Shown: positions 19,709 through 28,148 of the stretch, in pieces | Position numbering within the stretch: the first letter of the stretch is position 1 | Layout: each line of letters starts with the position of its first letter | Translations under genes and position numbers: made by a program | Notes under the pieces: generated by a model | What the model saw: the letters and a program-made list of their open reading frames with translations, nothing else | Told to the model about the DNA's origin: nothing | Databases searched by the model: none | Source of the DNA: an uncultured Pseudomonadota bacterium | Lineage (GTDB): Bacteria; Pseudomonadota; Gammaproteobacteria; Steroidobacterales; Steroidobacteraceae | Assembly: GCA_903838705.1 (NCBI GenBank) | Contig: CAILZL010000036.1 | Location: 1 to 59,123 of the forward strand | Direction of reading: 5' to 3' | DNA length: 59,123 nucleotides

Positions 19709-20368
19709 CTACTGCACCCGCACACCATAGTTAACGATCTTCTCGTAGTAGCCACTGACATTAAGCGTTACTACCACCGGGAAATCATTGGTATTCAGCC
19801 AGTACCACCCGTGCTCACCAGTGAAAGGTGCAACCAGTGATCCATTGTCACCTGCACTGCCGTCTTTTTCTTCATAGCGCACAAATGCTGTTTTATCTGC
19901 CCAGGAGGGATCATGGCCGTGAAAGTCCACGTAAATTGCACCGTGATCCACTTTCCACGAATACAGCAGCATCTTGCCATTCGAAAGAACAGTCTTGATT
20001 TCCGTTTCACCGTCCGGAGGTAAAGTAATCGTGAAGGTTTCTGATTTGGCCGGTTCAGCCTGTTTCTGACGTACAGCTGGATTGGGCAATGGGATAGGCT
20101 CACCCGTAGCAGGAACTTGTGCCTTTCCCAGTTTTCCGTTGCCGCCCAGCGTATCCACCAGCGTTACCTTACTGGAAGCCCCCTTCTGACTCATCTGTGT
20201 CAAACCCAGAACACGACCAATACCGGTTGGGTCAATTCCATATTCAGCAGGTAATACTGCGAAAAGCAGAATGCACCCTGCCAGAACCAGTGCCAGAAAC
20301 ACGCTCAAGGTCAGGCTGCGAGCAGAAGGAGGATTGGATTGAAAAGGCGATACAGGTCTATCGGACAT
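19709..20368 (-). CDS. Membrane-anchored periplasmic protein paired with HupE
   Basis: No named function. In 219 residues there is one membrane segment (about 17-39), a Pro-rich linker and a beta-rich periplasmic domain (YSWKVDHGAIYVDFHGHDPS; FTGEHGWYWLN; VTLNVSGYYEKI). Such anchors often sit next to HupE/UreJ genes. ATG 20368 is chosen. A TTG at 20398 that overlaps the HupE stop (TTGA) is a real alternative and would give ten more residues. Several His in the domain could bind metal. Confidence 0.7.
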   Translation of the reverse strand: MSDRPVSPFQSNPPSARSLTLSVFLALVLAGCILLFAVLPAEYGIDPTGIGRVLGLTQMSQKGASSKVTLVDTLGGNGKLGKAQVPATGEPIPLPNPAVRQKQAEPAKSETFTITLPPDGETEIKTVLSNGKMLLYSWKVDHGAIYVDFHGHDPSWADKTAFVRYEEKDGSAGDNGSLVAPFTGEHGWYWLNTNDFPVVVTLNVSGYYEKIVNYGVRVQ

Positions 20369-20394
20369 TTTATTCACACTAAATAATTGACTGA

Positions 20395-21093
20395 TCAAGC
20401 GGCCTGCACATATCCAGCCAGCTGATAGCCAAACAGTGCGAACCCTGCTGCCATGATCAGCACATTGGCAAGATAGGCATCGCGAATAAAACTGCGGGTA
20501 CTACGCCATACCGTGAAGCCTGCCAGCAATATTGATAACGCCGCCAGCTGACCCAGCTCTACACCTATGTTGAATCCGATCATGTTGACCACCAGTCCTT
20601 CGCGGGACAGGGTAAGCGTCTGCAGTTTGGTAGACAGGCCGAAGCCATGCGCCAGCCCGAACACCAGCACCATCAGGCGCGTGTCCAGCTGCAAACCCAG
20701 ACGCATGAAGCCACCCAGATTCTCGAATGCCTTGTATACCACCGACAATCCGATGATTGCGTCCACGATATAAGGATTGGCATGAATACCCGCCAGCACA
20801 CCAAGCATCAGCGTTGTGCTATGGCCCAGAGCGAACATTGAGACATACAGCGCCACATCCTTCAGGCGATACAGAAAAAAGATCACGCCCGCCAGAAACA
20901 GGAGATGGTCATACCCGGTAACCATATGCTTGGCACCAAGATACAGATAGGGAATGAATGCGACACCCTGCACAGTCTGGATATAACTGGCATCGCTCTG
21001 CGCCACGCCATGCGCAAAACAGCAGCTTGCAGAACACAGGAAAAACAGGCACCCGGCAATGACTGACAGATTATTCCTGATATTAGCCGGCAT
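20395..21093 (-). CDS. HupE/UreJ family membrane protein
   Basis: Family members are inner-membrane proteins proposed to move nickel or another metal. The 232-residue product has a signal-like N-terminal segment and about six membrane helices. The conserved features GYDHLLFLAGVIFF, ALGHSTTLMLG and FGLAHGFGLS carry the histidines used to define the family. ATG 21093 is preferred; a GTG at 21138 would add 15 residues before the signal segment. No hydrogenase or urease gene is present in the window. Confidence 0.82.
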   Translation of the reverse strand: MPANIRNNLSVIAGCLFFLCSASCCFAHGVAQSDASYIQTVQGVAFIPYLYLGAKHMVTGYDHLLFLAGVIFFLYRLKDVALYVSMFALGHSTTLMLGVLAGIHANPYIVDAIIGLSVVYKAFENLGGFMRLGLQLDTRLMVLVFGLAHGFGLSTKLQTLTLSREGLVVNMIGFNIGVELGQLAALSILLAGFTVWRSTRSFIRDAYLANVLIMAAGFALFGYQLAGYVQAA

Positions 21094-21195
21094 TTTTTGG
21101 TCTGACACAGTGGAAAAAATTGTATTTTTTCTTACCACTCAAGCGTATCACATGGCACCGGCAACGATCCCATCCTGATCTGCTACCTTTACGCG

Positions 21196-21648
21196 CTAGG
21201 GCAATGCAAGCAAATGATCCACTGACCAGCGCCCTCCGCCTCTGGCTATCAATGGCATGAGGATAGCGGCCCAGCTCAGATGAGTAGGCCAGGCATCAGG
21301 ATAAACAAATATTTCTATAACCAATGTCATGCCAAACAATCCCAGCGCTGCAAACCGGGTGAACAGGCCCAGCACCAGCAATACGGGGAAAAAATGCTCA
21401 GCATAGGTAGCGGCATGCGCCGCGACATAGGGTGACAACAATGGCAAGCGGTACTCGGTTTCAAACAGGGAATATGCTGAATCAGAAATAGTCAGCCAGC
21501 CATCTACCTTGGTACGTCCTGAAAGAAAAAACACACTGGCTATACCGAAACGAGCTACCAGTAATAACAATGACTCCGGCAACAGCCTGCTGCCCTGCTC
21601 AGCCAGTATACGGGCAGGCATGCGCCAGCCCTTATGAGTTCTGTTCAT
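21196..21648 (-). CDS. DoxX family membrane protein of the bufferin operon
   Basis: A 150-residue inner-membrane protein with four helices ([20 protein letters not shown] opens the DoxX domain). DoxX proteins are usual members of bufferin operons; a redox or quinone-linked role is suspected but unproven. A strong GGGGAGAGAG lies just before ATG 21648. The longer frame to 21675 would overlap bufC by 4 bases. It is the last gene of the operon. Confidence 0.85.
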   Translation of the reverse strand: MNRTHKGWRMPARILAEQGSRLLPESLLLLVARFGIASVFFLSGRTKVDGWLTISDSAYSLFETEYRLPLLSPYVAAHAATYAEHFFPVLLVLGLFTRFAALGLFGMTLVIEIFVYPDAWPTHLSWAAILMPLIARGGGRWSVDHLLALP

Positions 21649-21671
21649 TGCTCTCTCCCCGGAAGTCATGA

Positions 21672-22418
21672 TCATGTCACCACAGCTTTGAAAGCACCCG
21701 CTCCGATAGCACGGGCCAGCATTGCGGCCAAATCCAGCATTGCATCGCCTTGCAGCAATGCGAGTGCGGCCTCGCCCAGCGTTGTTCCCCTGCCCAGCAT
21801 CTCTATGAACTGATGATCAGCCTGCTCAAGCCGGGTTGCGAGTACCTCATTCTGTACGCGTGTGAGCAACAGATACTCAGGCACATCTGCAATCTCAAGT
21901 TCGTCTGGTGGTGTCACCGGTGGACGATTGTTTAACCAGATGGTGAATGCGGAATGCTCGACGCTGCAAATACGTGTCGCGGGATGCAGAGCGAGCTGCA
22001 TGGCTGACAAGGTCTCAGCAGGCAGATCAGCCAGTTGTGCCGCCTGTAAATCAGGCGCATCAGCGGCGAAGTATGCTTCAGTCCAGCAGCGATCAATATA
22101 TGCAACATCCGCAAGATAGGGAACACCATCAAGCGTGGATGATGCGCGTATAAAGCCGGAAAATTCCGCACCGTACAAAGCAAGCGGCGCCTGTTGCGGC
22201 AAGTGATTGCGGACATAGGACAATGCGGCAGCCTGAAACCACTCCTCTCCTGCCAGACGTTCCACAGTGGGATAGTTCGCCCGCAATACATCAACCATGC
22301 CCTTCATTACCGTGTTCTGATACACACTCAGTCCTGACCCGTAACTGGCTGCATGCTGAGCAACAGGGTCAAGCAGCGCGCTCAGGAATCGATCCTGAAA
22401 GTCAGTGAGCGTGGACAT
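21672..22418 (-). CDS. bufC: Bufferin maturation partner BufC (DUF2063)
   Basis: DUF2063 (HvfC/BufC N-terminal) proteins pair with DUF692 enzymes and are thought to present the precursor peptide to them. The 248-residue protein opens [15 protein letters not shown], the classic DUF2063 start, and includes [16 protein letters not shown] and [21 protein letters not shown] 22418 has GGAG 7 bases upstream and overlaps bufB by 17 bases, so translation is probably coupled. Confidence 0.88.
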   Translation of the reverse strand: MSTLTDFQDRFLSALLDPVAQHAASYGSGLSVYQNTVMKGMVDVLRANYPTVERLAGEEWFQAAALSYVRNHLPQQAPLALYGAEFSGFIRASSTLDGVPYLADVAYIDRCWTEAYFAADAPDLQAAQLADLPAETLSAMQLALHPATRICSVEHSAFTIWLNNRPPVTPPDELEIADVPEYLLLTRVQNEVLATRLEQADHQFIEMLGRGTTLGEAALALLQGDAMLDLAAMLARAIGAGAFKAVVT

Positions 22419-23262
22419 GCCTTCGCTCCGTGTGACTTGCTGCGTGGAGTATCGTTGCCGCACGCGCGCGCTCGGTCATCAACTCAGTAAAAGCCGGCAG
22501 ATTGTCATCCCGTTCAATTAGCGTGGGACACCTGCCAATGCGGTTGATCAATTGCTGGTAAAGGCCCCAGACTGCTTCGGCGACGGGCTCTGCATGTGTA
22601 TCAATCAGCAAACGGATCTGAGCGCGTTGATCAGGCGTATGTCCGGCCAGATGAATTTCGCCAATGGCTCCGGCAGGCAGGGCTTTCAGGTATGTCACTG
22701 CATCACTGCCAATGTTATTAGCAGTCACATAAACATTGTTTACATCCACCAGCAGCCCACATCCTGTCCTCTGTACCAGCTCGCTCAGAAACTCTGCTTC
22801 GGCATAATCATGATCCAGCTGCACATAAAGGGATGGATTTTCAATAAGGATGCTCCGCTGCAGAAAGTCCTGAGTAATTTCAATGTTGCGGGCAATGCGC
22901 CGCAATGCCGCCACTGTGCGCGGAAACGGCAGCAGATCAGGTAAATAGTTGCCGCGCCATCCGGACCATGCCAGATGCTCAGAGACCACGAAGGGCTGCA
23001 CGCGATTCAGCAGCTCGCGCAACTTCTCAAGATGAGTTCTGTCTGGCTCGGCATCTGCCGCAAGGGACAGCCCCACTCCATGTACTGAAATGGGGTGCCC
23101 GGCGCGCATGGCATCCAGCATTGCCAGCCGGGGCCCGCCCGCAACCATGTAGTTTTCTGCATGTATCTCGTACCACAACCCGGCCGCCGCGCATGACCGT
23201 GCTTCATCAAAGTACTCAACTTTGAAGCTCACTCCTGCAGTTACATCAGCGGTCGGGTTCAT
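22402..23262 (-). CDS. bufB: Bufferin-modifying multinuclear iron oxygenase BufB (DUF692)
   Basis: MNIO/DUF692 enzymes use two or three iron atoms to modify cysteines of bufferin peptides into thiooxazole-type heterocycles, as shown for related systems. The 286-residue TIM-barrel protein keeps the metal-site motifs: HGVGLSLA, SEHLAW, ILIENPS, DVNNVYV, GEIHLAGH and DTHAEPV. It starts 10 bases after the bufA stop and overlaps bufC. Confidence 0.93.
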   Translation of the reverse strand: MNPTADVTAGVSFKVEYFDEARSCAAAGLWYEIHAENYMVAGGPRLAMLDAMRAGHPISVHGVGLSLAADAEPDRTHLEKLRELLNRVQPFVVSEHLAWSGWRGNYLPDLLPFPRTVAALRRIARNIEITQDFLQRSILIENPSLYVQLDHDYAEAEFLSELVQRTGCGLLVDVNNVYVTANNIGSDAVTYLKALPAGAIGEIHLAGHTPDQRAQIRLLIDTHAEPVAEAVWGLYQQLINRIGRCPTLIERDDNLPAFTELMTERARAATILHAASHTERRHVHAH

Positions 23263-23272
23263 GGCTTGATGC

Positions 23273-23554
23273 TTAGTTGGTCTTTTCAGTCAGCATGCCC
23301 ATGCCCTTCGGCGTCTTGATGGTCACGCAGGTTCCCTTTGGTACATTTTTCCAGGCATTGGCCTGATAGTCGGATTTTGCCGTGCCTGCACAGGTTGTTC
23401 CCGGCCCGGCCTTGCAGTCGTTCTTGCCAGCAAGCGCCACACCATAGCACTTTTCCATTTCAGGCTTGGCAGCAGCCGTATCAGCCGCCATGGCCACACC
23501 GGCACTCAGAGCGGAAAGCGCCAGACTTGCGAGCATCAGATTTGCGGTTTTCAT
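23273..23554 (-). CDS. bufA1: Bufferin precursor BufA1 (DUF2282)
   Basis: Ribosomally made, modified peptide that binds copper in the periplasm in the known systems. The 93-residue precursor has a signal peptide (about 1-23) and four cysteines at 36, 47, 55 and 76, the pattern of DUF2282 bufferins ([21 protein letters not shown]). GGAG lies 8 bases before ATG 23554. Expression is probably driven by the ECF promoter at 23619-23644, about 60 bases upstream. Confidence 0.92.
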   Translation of the reverse strand: MKTANLMLASLALSALSAGVAMAADTAAAKPEMEKCYGVALAGKNDCKAGPGTTCAGTAKSDYQANAWKNVPKGTCVTIKTPKGMGMLTEKTN

Positions 23555-23618
23555 TACATTTCTCCGATTAATATGGTGATTGGGCAAGCGGCCATGCAGC
23601 GCGCTTGCATAGACCAAG

Positions 23619-23644
23619 TACGCAAGAAGCAATCATTAGGTTAC
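23619..23644 (-). promoter_or_regulatory. ECF-type promoter of the bufferin operon
   Basis: On the minus strand GTAACC (23639-23644) and CGTA (23619-23622) are separated by exactly 16 bases. The opposite promoter at 23684-23709 has the same two elements at the same spacing. GTAACC is the -35 reported for the Caulobacter SigF regulon, which controls similar genes. Start near 23612 would give a leader of about 57 bases. Confidence 0.8.
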
Positions 23645-23683
23645 AGTGGGCAGCAGAAATTTCCTGTCTCTTCATCAAGTGAT

Positions 23684-23709
23684 GTAACCGGAACCACCCC
23701 TCGTGCGTA
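23684..23709 (+). promoter_or_regulatory. ECF-type autoregulatory promoter of the sigma gene
   Basis: GTAACC (23684-23689) and CGTA (23706-23709) are 16 bases apart, matching the divergent bufferin promoter. Only seven bases separate the -10 from the sigma ATG at 23717, so the message is predicted to be leaderless or nearly so. Confidence 0.8.
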
Positions 23710-23716
23710 TTCGAAT

Positions 23717-24295
23717 ATGACTTTATCCGTATCGCTGTCGCCGTCTCTGCAAGCCGCCGAGGTACAGCTGCGCGAACTGATGCTGCAAAGTCTGGCAGGG
23801 GACGCCGTAGCTCATGGCCGGCTGCTGACCCAGCTGGCGCAGTTGTTACGTCGCTTCTGTCAGCGCCGCCTTGGTCATGACAATGCCGATGTGGAGGACA
23901 TGGTGCAGGAAACCTTGCTGGCGATTCATACCCGCCGCGCCACTTACGACCCGGCACAGGCATTTACGGCCTGGGCCTATGCCATCGCGCGTTACAAAGT
24001 AATTGACCACCTGCGTCGGCAACGTCTGAGAATCACTGTGAACATAGATGACTGCACCGAGCTGTTTGGATCTGAAGTTACTGCAGCTGCGGATGCGACA
24101 CGTGATGTCCATGATCTTCTGGCCGGACTGCCTGCCGCACAACGCACTGCTATCGAACTGACCCGCATTGAAGGCCTGTCGGTGGAGGAAGCAGCAGCAC
24201 GCAGCGGACAGTCGGTATCAGGTATCAAGGTCAGTGTGCACCGAGGCTTGAAAAAACTCAGCAGCCTGCTGCATGGTGCTCCGAGCAGAGACTGA
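23717..24295 (+). CDS. ECF sigma factor of the bufferin cluster (SigF-like)
   Basis: RNA polymerase sigma subunit that should direct the bufferin operon and its own gene. The 192-residue protein has region 2 (about 25-95; DNADVEDMVQETLLAIHTRR and TAWAYAIARYKVIDHLRR) and region 4 (about 130-185; LPAAQRTAIELTRIEGLSVE, then SGIKVSVHRGLKKL). The frame extends to 23573, but those codons carry no homology and overlap the promoter, so ATG 23717 is preferred although it has no ribosome site. It is followed after one base by the anti-sigma gene. Confidence 0.9.
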   Translation: MTLSVSLSPSLQAAEVQLRELMLQSLAGDAVAHGRLLTQLAQLLRRFCQRRLGHDNADVEDMVQETLLAIHTRRATYDPAQAFTAWAYAIARYKVIDHLRRQRLRITVNIDDCTELFGSEVTAAADATRDVHDLLAGLPAAQRTAIELTRIEGLSVEEAAARSGQSVSGIKVSVHRGLKKLSSLLHGAPSRD

Positions 24296-24296
24296 T

Positions 24297-24941
24297 ATGA
24301 ACACCGACGATCTCATTACTTCATTGACTCAAGAGCTGTCTGCCACTCCGTCGAATGCCCTGATTCGCCTGCTCAGCAAGGGCCTGCTGCTGGGAACGGC
24401 GGGTTCATTACTGATTTTTTCAATAGGCTATGGCATCCGCGATGATATTGCACAGGCGCTCTACAGCTGGCCATTCTGGATGAAGTGGACGTATGCCATC
24501 AGCATGACATTGAGCGCCTACCTGGTCTGCGAGAGGCTGGCCAGACCGGGTATAAAACTGAACTGGCTGCTGCTCCTGCCGCTTTTGCCATCCATCATGT
24601 TACTGGGCGTAGCCATACAGACGCTGTGGGCCGCGCCAGCCGAATTGCGTAAAGTTCTGTTGCTCGGCCATTCCGCCTTGTACTGCCCGTTTAATATCGG
24701 ACTGCTGTCGCTGCCCATATTCGCTGCGCTGTGCCGCACGCTGCGCCGGGCAGCACCGACCCGTCTGCGACTGACCGGATTTATTGCCGGTATCCTGTCT
24801 GGCGCGATTGCCACAGCACTCTATTGCCTCTACTGTAATGAAAGCAGCGTTGCCTTCGTTGCAACCTGGTATACCGCAGGCATGCTGCTGCCGGCTGCGC
24901 TCGGTGCACTCTACGGCAGAACCCTGCTGCGCTGGACCTGA
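24297..24941 (+). CDS. nrsF: NrsF-type membrane anti-sigma factor (DUF1109)
   Basis: Inner-membrane protein that holds the ECF sigma factor until a metal or redox signal arrives. The 214-residue product has a short cytoplasmic N terminus (MNTDDLITSLTQELSATP) and six membrane segments, as in Caulobacter NrsF. Cysteines in ALYCPFN, AALCRT and LYCLYCNE lie in or near membrane segments; paired cysteines are needed for sensing in the Caulobacter protein. Its ATG follows the sigma stop by a single base (TGATATG). Confidence 0.88.
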   Translation: MNTDDLITSLTQELSATPSNALIRLLSKGLLLGTAGSLLIFSIGYGIRDDIAQALYSWPFWMKWTYAISMTLSAYLVCERLARPGIKLNWLLLLPLLPSIMLLGVAIQTLWAAPAELRKVLLLGHSALYCPFNIGLLSLPIFAALCRTLRRAAPTRLRLTGFIAGILSGAIATALYCLYCNESSVAFVATWYTAGMLLPAALGALYGRTLLRWT

Positions 24942-24978
24942 GACCGGGAAAGGCAGTTTCCAATCAAGCTCTACCAGC

Positions 24979-25710
24979 TCATCCGCGTCTGAATGTAACC
25001 ACCAGTACATCACGGTATGCGGGACGCTGCGCATCAATTGCCCTGACAGCCGTGACACCGTGATAGACACGACTGTCATCAACGAACGCTGCATCCATGG
25101 GATTGATAAGGGTAAAGCTGCCCAGCAACTGCTGATTGGCAGAATGGATACGGGTGACACCTTCCGCAACATTTTCGCGATTCACCAGCAGCACCATCAC
25201 CCAGTCAACCCCATCGCGATGCAGGCCTTCAGGAGTGGGCATACCCGGCTGATCAGAGCGAGCCTCGATGCGGAACTGGTGACATTCAACATGCCACGCC
25301 AGGGGCCGTGATCCAGCAGGCGTGAGCGCATCAAATCGCGCAAACGCCATCCGCAGCAATGCCAACAGCACAGGATGCCCGGCGATGTGATCTGCAAACG
25401 GCTGGAACCAGCGTTCAATGCCGCCATTCAATGCGTTGTAATCACGACTTTGATAATGCGGCTGGGGAGGTTTACGCTGAATCGAAGTTGCAGATACCGC
25501 ATAGGCATCGAACCGCCGTCGCCGGTAGCGGCCACCATCTGCCATATAAGCATCGACACCCAGATCGTTCCAACTGGCGGCGAACTCAGGCCATTCCAGA
25601 AGTGCCGACTCAGGAAGGGATGACTTCATCTCAACCCCGGGCACCCGGGCAAAGCCCTGCAGCTGCAATCGCTGTGAGATGTAATCCTGCTGCATGTGAT
25701 GATCAATCAT
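24979..25710 (-). CDS. 2OG-Fe(II) dioxygenase family protein
   Basis: The 243-residue protein fits the 2OG-Fe_Oxy_2 family, whose known members hydroxylate free amino acids. The iron site is visible as HRDGVDW (His-x-Asp, about 162) with a distal His in SRVYHGVTAV (about 217), and a C-terminal Arg suited to 2-oxoglutarate. ATG 25710 is chosen over a TTG at 25731. It converges on nrsF with 37 bases between them, and shares no evident promoter with the bufferin genes. Substrate unknown. Confidence 0.85.
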   Translation of the reverse strand: MIDHHMQQDYISQRLQLQGFARVPGVEMKSSLPESALLEWPEFAASWNDLGVDAYMADGGRYRRRRFDAYAVSATSIQRKPPQPHYQSRDYNALNGGIERWFQPFADHIAGHPVLLALLRMAFARFDALTPAGSRPLAWHVECHQFRIEARSDQPGMPTPEGLHRDGVDWVMVLLVNRENVAEGVTRIHSANQQLLGSFTLINPMDAAFVDDSRVYHGVTAVRAIDAQRPAYRDVLVVTFRRG

Positions 25711-25869
25711 GGTCGGTAAGTATGCCGTCAATTACGGATGTACTGTTCGCCATCTTGGCGCACAGGAAATGTGCGTTGGTGTCAGCAGGTGCGCTGTTTG
25801 GGGTCAACGAGCCGTGTCCTGAATACATTCAATGTCGCGAATTCGGCATTATTACGTAAAAGAATGGTC

Positions 25870-26022
25870 TCTCCACCTGCTGGCACAGGCATTGCATTTG
25901 CCTGAGCAACAGAGGTTGCTTCCCCCCGCAACTCTGGCGAGGCCTTGCTGAGGCCTCCTTGTTACGCCGCCGAATATCAGTACAGCACTCCGGGCTCATC
26001 TGATTTCGCGCGGCGTTTTTTT
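25870..26022 (+). ncRNA. Candidate small RNA or fbp leader attenuator
   Basis: Three hairpins in a row: 25911-25935 (8 bp with one bulge and an 8-base loop TTCCCCCC); 25939-25957 (GAGGCC/GGCCTC, 7-base loop); and 25964-26016 (ACGCCGC/GCGGCGT plus ATCAG/CTGAT) followed by seven T. No plus-strand gene ends within a kilobase upstream, so the terminator needs its own transcript. The C-rich loop could pair with Shine-Dalgarno sequences. The 5' end is a guess; a weak -10 (CATTAT/TATTAC) lies near 25845. Confidence 0.5.
25964..26022 (+). terminator. Strong intrinsic terminator without an upstream gene
   Basis: ACGCCGC (25964-25970) pairs with GCGGCGT (26010-26016); the inner CGAA/TTCG and ATCAG/CTGAT extend the stem with one bulge. 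A run of seven T (26016-26022) follows on the plus strand. The minus strand has no such run, so it works in one direction, toward fbp. Confidence 0.85.
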
Positions 26023-26162
26023 ATGCCCTGCTGAAGAAGCTCATGTTTTTTTACTTAACGACACGGGCACTGAATCCTCCAGATAACGGCCTGAGGCCTG
26101 ACGCATACGGGATACGATAAACTGTCAGCCCTTTTCAACCACACCAGATGCAAGAAGCAGTT

Positions 26163-27167
26163 ATGAGCAACACTCAACCCCTTGGTCGCCAGGATTCTCT
26201 GATCACCCTGCAGGCGCACATTCTGGAACAGCAGGCACGGTTTCCTGAGGCCAGCGGCACCTTGAGCTGGGTACTGTCGGCATTGTCCATCTCAGCCAAG
26301 ATCATTGCCAACAGCGTCAGGCGCGCCCGGCTGGATGATGTGCTGGGCAGTGTTGGCAATGAAAATGTACAGGGCGAGCAGCAACAGAAACTGGACGTGA
26401 TTGCCAATGAAATCCTGCTGCGCACACTGGGTAAGCGCGAAGGCGTGGCTGTCGTTGCCTCGGAAGAAAATGAAGAACCTGTGCTGCTCCGCTCAGTAGG
26501 CGCAGGTAAGTACTGCGTCCTGTTCGATCCTCTGGATGGTTCTTCCAATCTCGATGTGTGCGGCGGCGTAGGCACCATCTTCAGCATTCTGCGTTACGAC
26601 AATCCGGCACATAGTGACAACGGCTGGTTACAGACCGGATCAAAACAGGTGGCTGCAGGCTATGTACTGTATGGCTCATCCACGGTACTGGTGATGACCA
26701 TCGGCATGGGCGTTGACATGTTTGTACTTGACCCGGCCATTGGCGCGTTCATTCGCGTTGCCGAAAAGCTGCAGATCCCCTCTGCAAACAAAAGCTATTC
26801 CCTGAATGAAGGCAACCGGTTGACCTTCCCCACCGGCTACAACAAGTATCTCGACTGGGCACAGGCAAATGGTTATTCAAGCCGCTATGTCGGTGCGATG
26901 GTGGCTGATGTACACCGTATCCTGCTCAAGGGCGGGGTATTCATGTATCCACCCACGAAAAAAGCTCCCAATGGCAAATTGCGCCTGATGTATGAAGCCA
27001 ATCCGATGGCAATGCTGATCGAACAGGCCGGTGGCAAAGCAATGGCCACGCCGCAACAACGGATTCTGGATGTTACTCCGACCGCGATTCACCAGCGGGT
27101 GCCAGTCATTCTGGGCAGCCCTGCTGAAGTGGATCACGTGCTGACACAGCTGAATGCACATCCCTGA
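26163..27167 (+). CDS. fbp: Fructose-1,6-bisphosphatase class I
   Basis: Key gluconeogenic enzyme that hydrolyses fructose 1,6-bisphosphate to fructose 6-phosphate. The 334-residue protein has the metal-binding FBPase signature DPLDGSSNLDVCGGVGTIFS (about 122) and the sugar-phosphate site KLRLMYEANPMAMLIEQAGG (about 273). ATG 26163 is preferred; an in-frame ATG five codons upstream (26148) is equally possible. It lies 140 bases after the terminator at 26022, so it could be controlled by attenuation or by its own promoter. Confidence 0.96.
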   Translation: MSNTQPLGRQDSLITLQAHILEQQARFPEASGTLSWVLSALSISAKIIANSVRRARLDDVLGSVGNENVQGEQQQKLDVIANEILLRTLGKREGVAVVASEENEEPVLLRSVGAGKYCVLFDPLDGSSNLDVCGGVGTIFSILRYDNPAHSDNGWLQTGSKQVAAGYVLYGSSTVLVMTIGMGVDMFVLDPAIGAFIRVAEKLQIPSANKSYSLNEGNRLTFPTGYNKYLDWAQANGYSSRYVGAMVADVHRILLKGGVFMYPPTKKAPNGKLRLMYEANPMAMLIEQAGGKAMATPQQRILDVTPTAIHQRVPVILGSPAEVDHVLTQLNAHP

Positions 27168-27231
27168 TTGAGCACAGCCCAATGTCCGGGGTACGATCAG
27201 ACGGTCACACCCCGTACAGGCGTCGATATTT

Positions 27232-28050
27232 TCACTGTAGCGGCCCGATGCTATTCGCCATGGCACTGGTCAACGGTTTCAGAAAATATGCTTCTTCAGG
27301 CATGCAATTGGCGGTGACCCCATGAGCCGCCAAAGTATCGCGTACTACCGGCCCCACCGCTGCCACCTGCACCTTCTCAAATGCAGTCAGCAGAGCTGCC
27401 CTGTCACCCACAGCAAACAGACGATTGACCTGTGCCATGCTGGTAAACGCGATGATATCGATAGCACCTCTTGCCATGTTTGCAATGAGTTCATGCACCT
27501 GTGCATCATCAATGGCATCAGCATAGACATAGGGCGCAACGACCAAAGTGCGTGCGCCCGCAGCGTAAAGATAGTCAATCAAAGCCTGATTCGGTTCACT
27601 TCCATAAAGCTGCACACCAACACGGTGACCACGCAGGTCCAACGTACGCAAGGTTTCAATCACACCGGTCGTGGTTGGCTCAGCAGCGGTGAACGTGGGC
27701 TGCATCCCCAGCTCACGCAATACGCGCACCGGTTTCGGCCCGCGCGTGAGTGTTCGCACTTGCGCCAGTCTTTCAAGAAAAGCAGGTCGCATGGCAGGTT
27801 GATGCAGATCCAGGCATGACAACAGCCGACGCAGCCCTTCGCCGGTCAGCAGGATCAGCTCATCACATCCACCGTTGCTGAACTCCTGCAACCAGTTCAG
27901 TACAGGCTGCGGATCGGGGGCATCCTTGATATCCACCAGTGGACAACGCAACACGGTCGCACCACGCCGCTCGAGCAGACCAGCAAATACATCCAGCTGC
28001 CGTGCCTCCGGCACCGCAATCACACGACCATTCAGAGATTGTTCCAGCAT
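27232..28050 (-). CDS. hemD: Uroporphyrinogen-III synthase
   Basis: Closes hydroxymethylbilane to uroporphyrinogen III in heme synthesis. The 272-residue two-lobed protein shows the family pattern (GRVIAVPEARQLDVFAGLLE; LTRGPKPVRVLRELG; YVYADAIDDAQVHEL; IDIIAFTSMAQVNRLF; AVGPVVRDTLAAHGV). Sequence conservation in this family is low, but the pattern is clear. ATG 28050 is chosen over a TTG at 28086. The gene stands alone, not in the usual hemC-hemD-hemX order, and converges on fbp. Confidence 0.9.
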   Translation of the reverse strand: MLEQSLNGRVIAVPEARQLDVFAGLLERRGATVLRCPLVDIKDAPDPQPVLNWLQEFSNGGCDELILLTGEGLRRLLSCLDLHQPAMRPAFLERLAQVRTLTRGPKPVRVLRELGMQPTFTAAEPTTTGVIETLRTLDLRGHRVGVQLYGSEPNQALIDYLYAAGARTLVVAPYVYADAIDDAQVHELIANMARGAIDIIAFTSMAQVNRLFAVGDRAALLTAFEKVQVAAVGPVVRDTLAAHGVTANCMPEEAYFLKPLTSAMANSIGPLQ

Positions 28051-28148
28051 AAGCGTCAACCTAAGCCAGCCGGCTGTGTTGATCAAGAAGAATTACGTGA
28101 CAAGCCCGTGTATTGCTCGCTACTCTGAGTTGACCTGCACACGAGTTA

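Larger units (their letters stand above)
25711..26162. other. 450-bp gap with an orphan terminator
   Basis: Between the start of the oxygenase gene (minus) and fbp (plus). The middle part (about 25870-26022) holds three successive hairpins, the last a strong intrinsic terminator on the plus strand, described separately. The last 140 bases before fbp contain short A/T-rich tracts but no convincing -35/-10 pair. Confidence 0.7.

Noticed and set aside
25740-26022. The fbp-upstream hairpins as 6S RNA or 4.5S SRP RNA
   Set aside because: None of the conserved 6S bulge or SRP GGAA/GNAR loop sequences is present, and the gene context is wrong.
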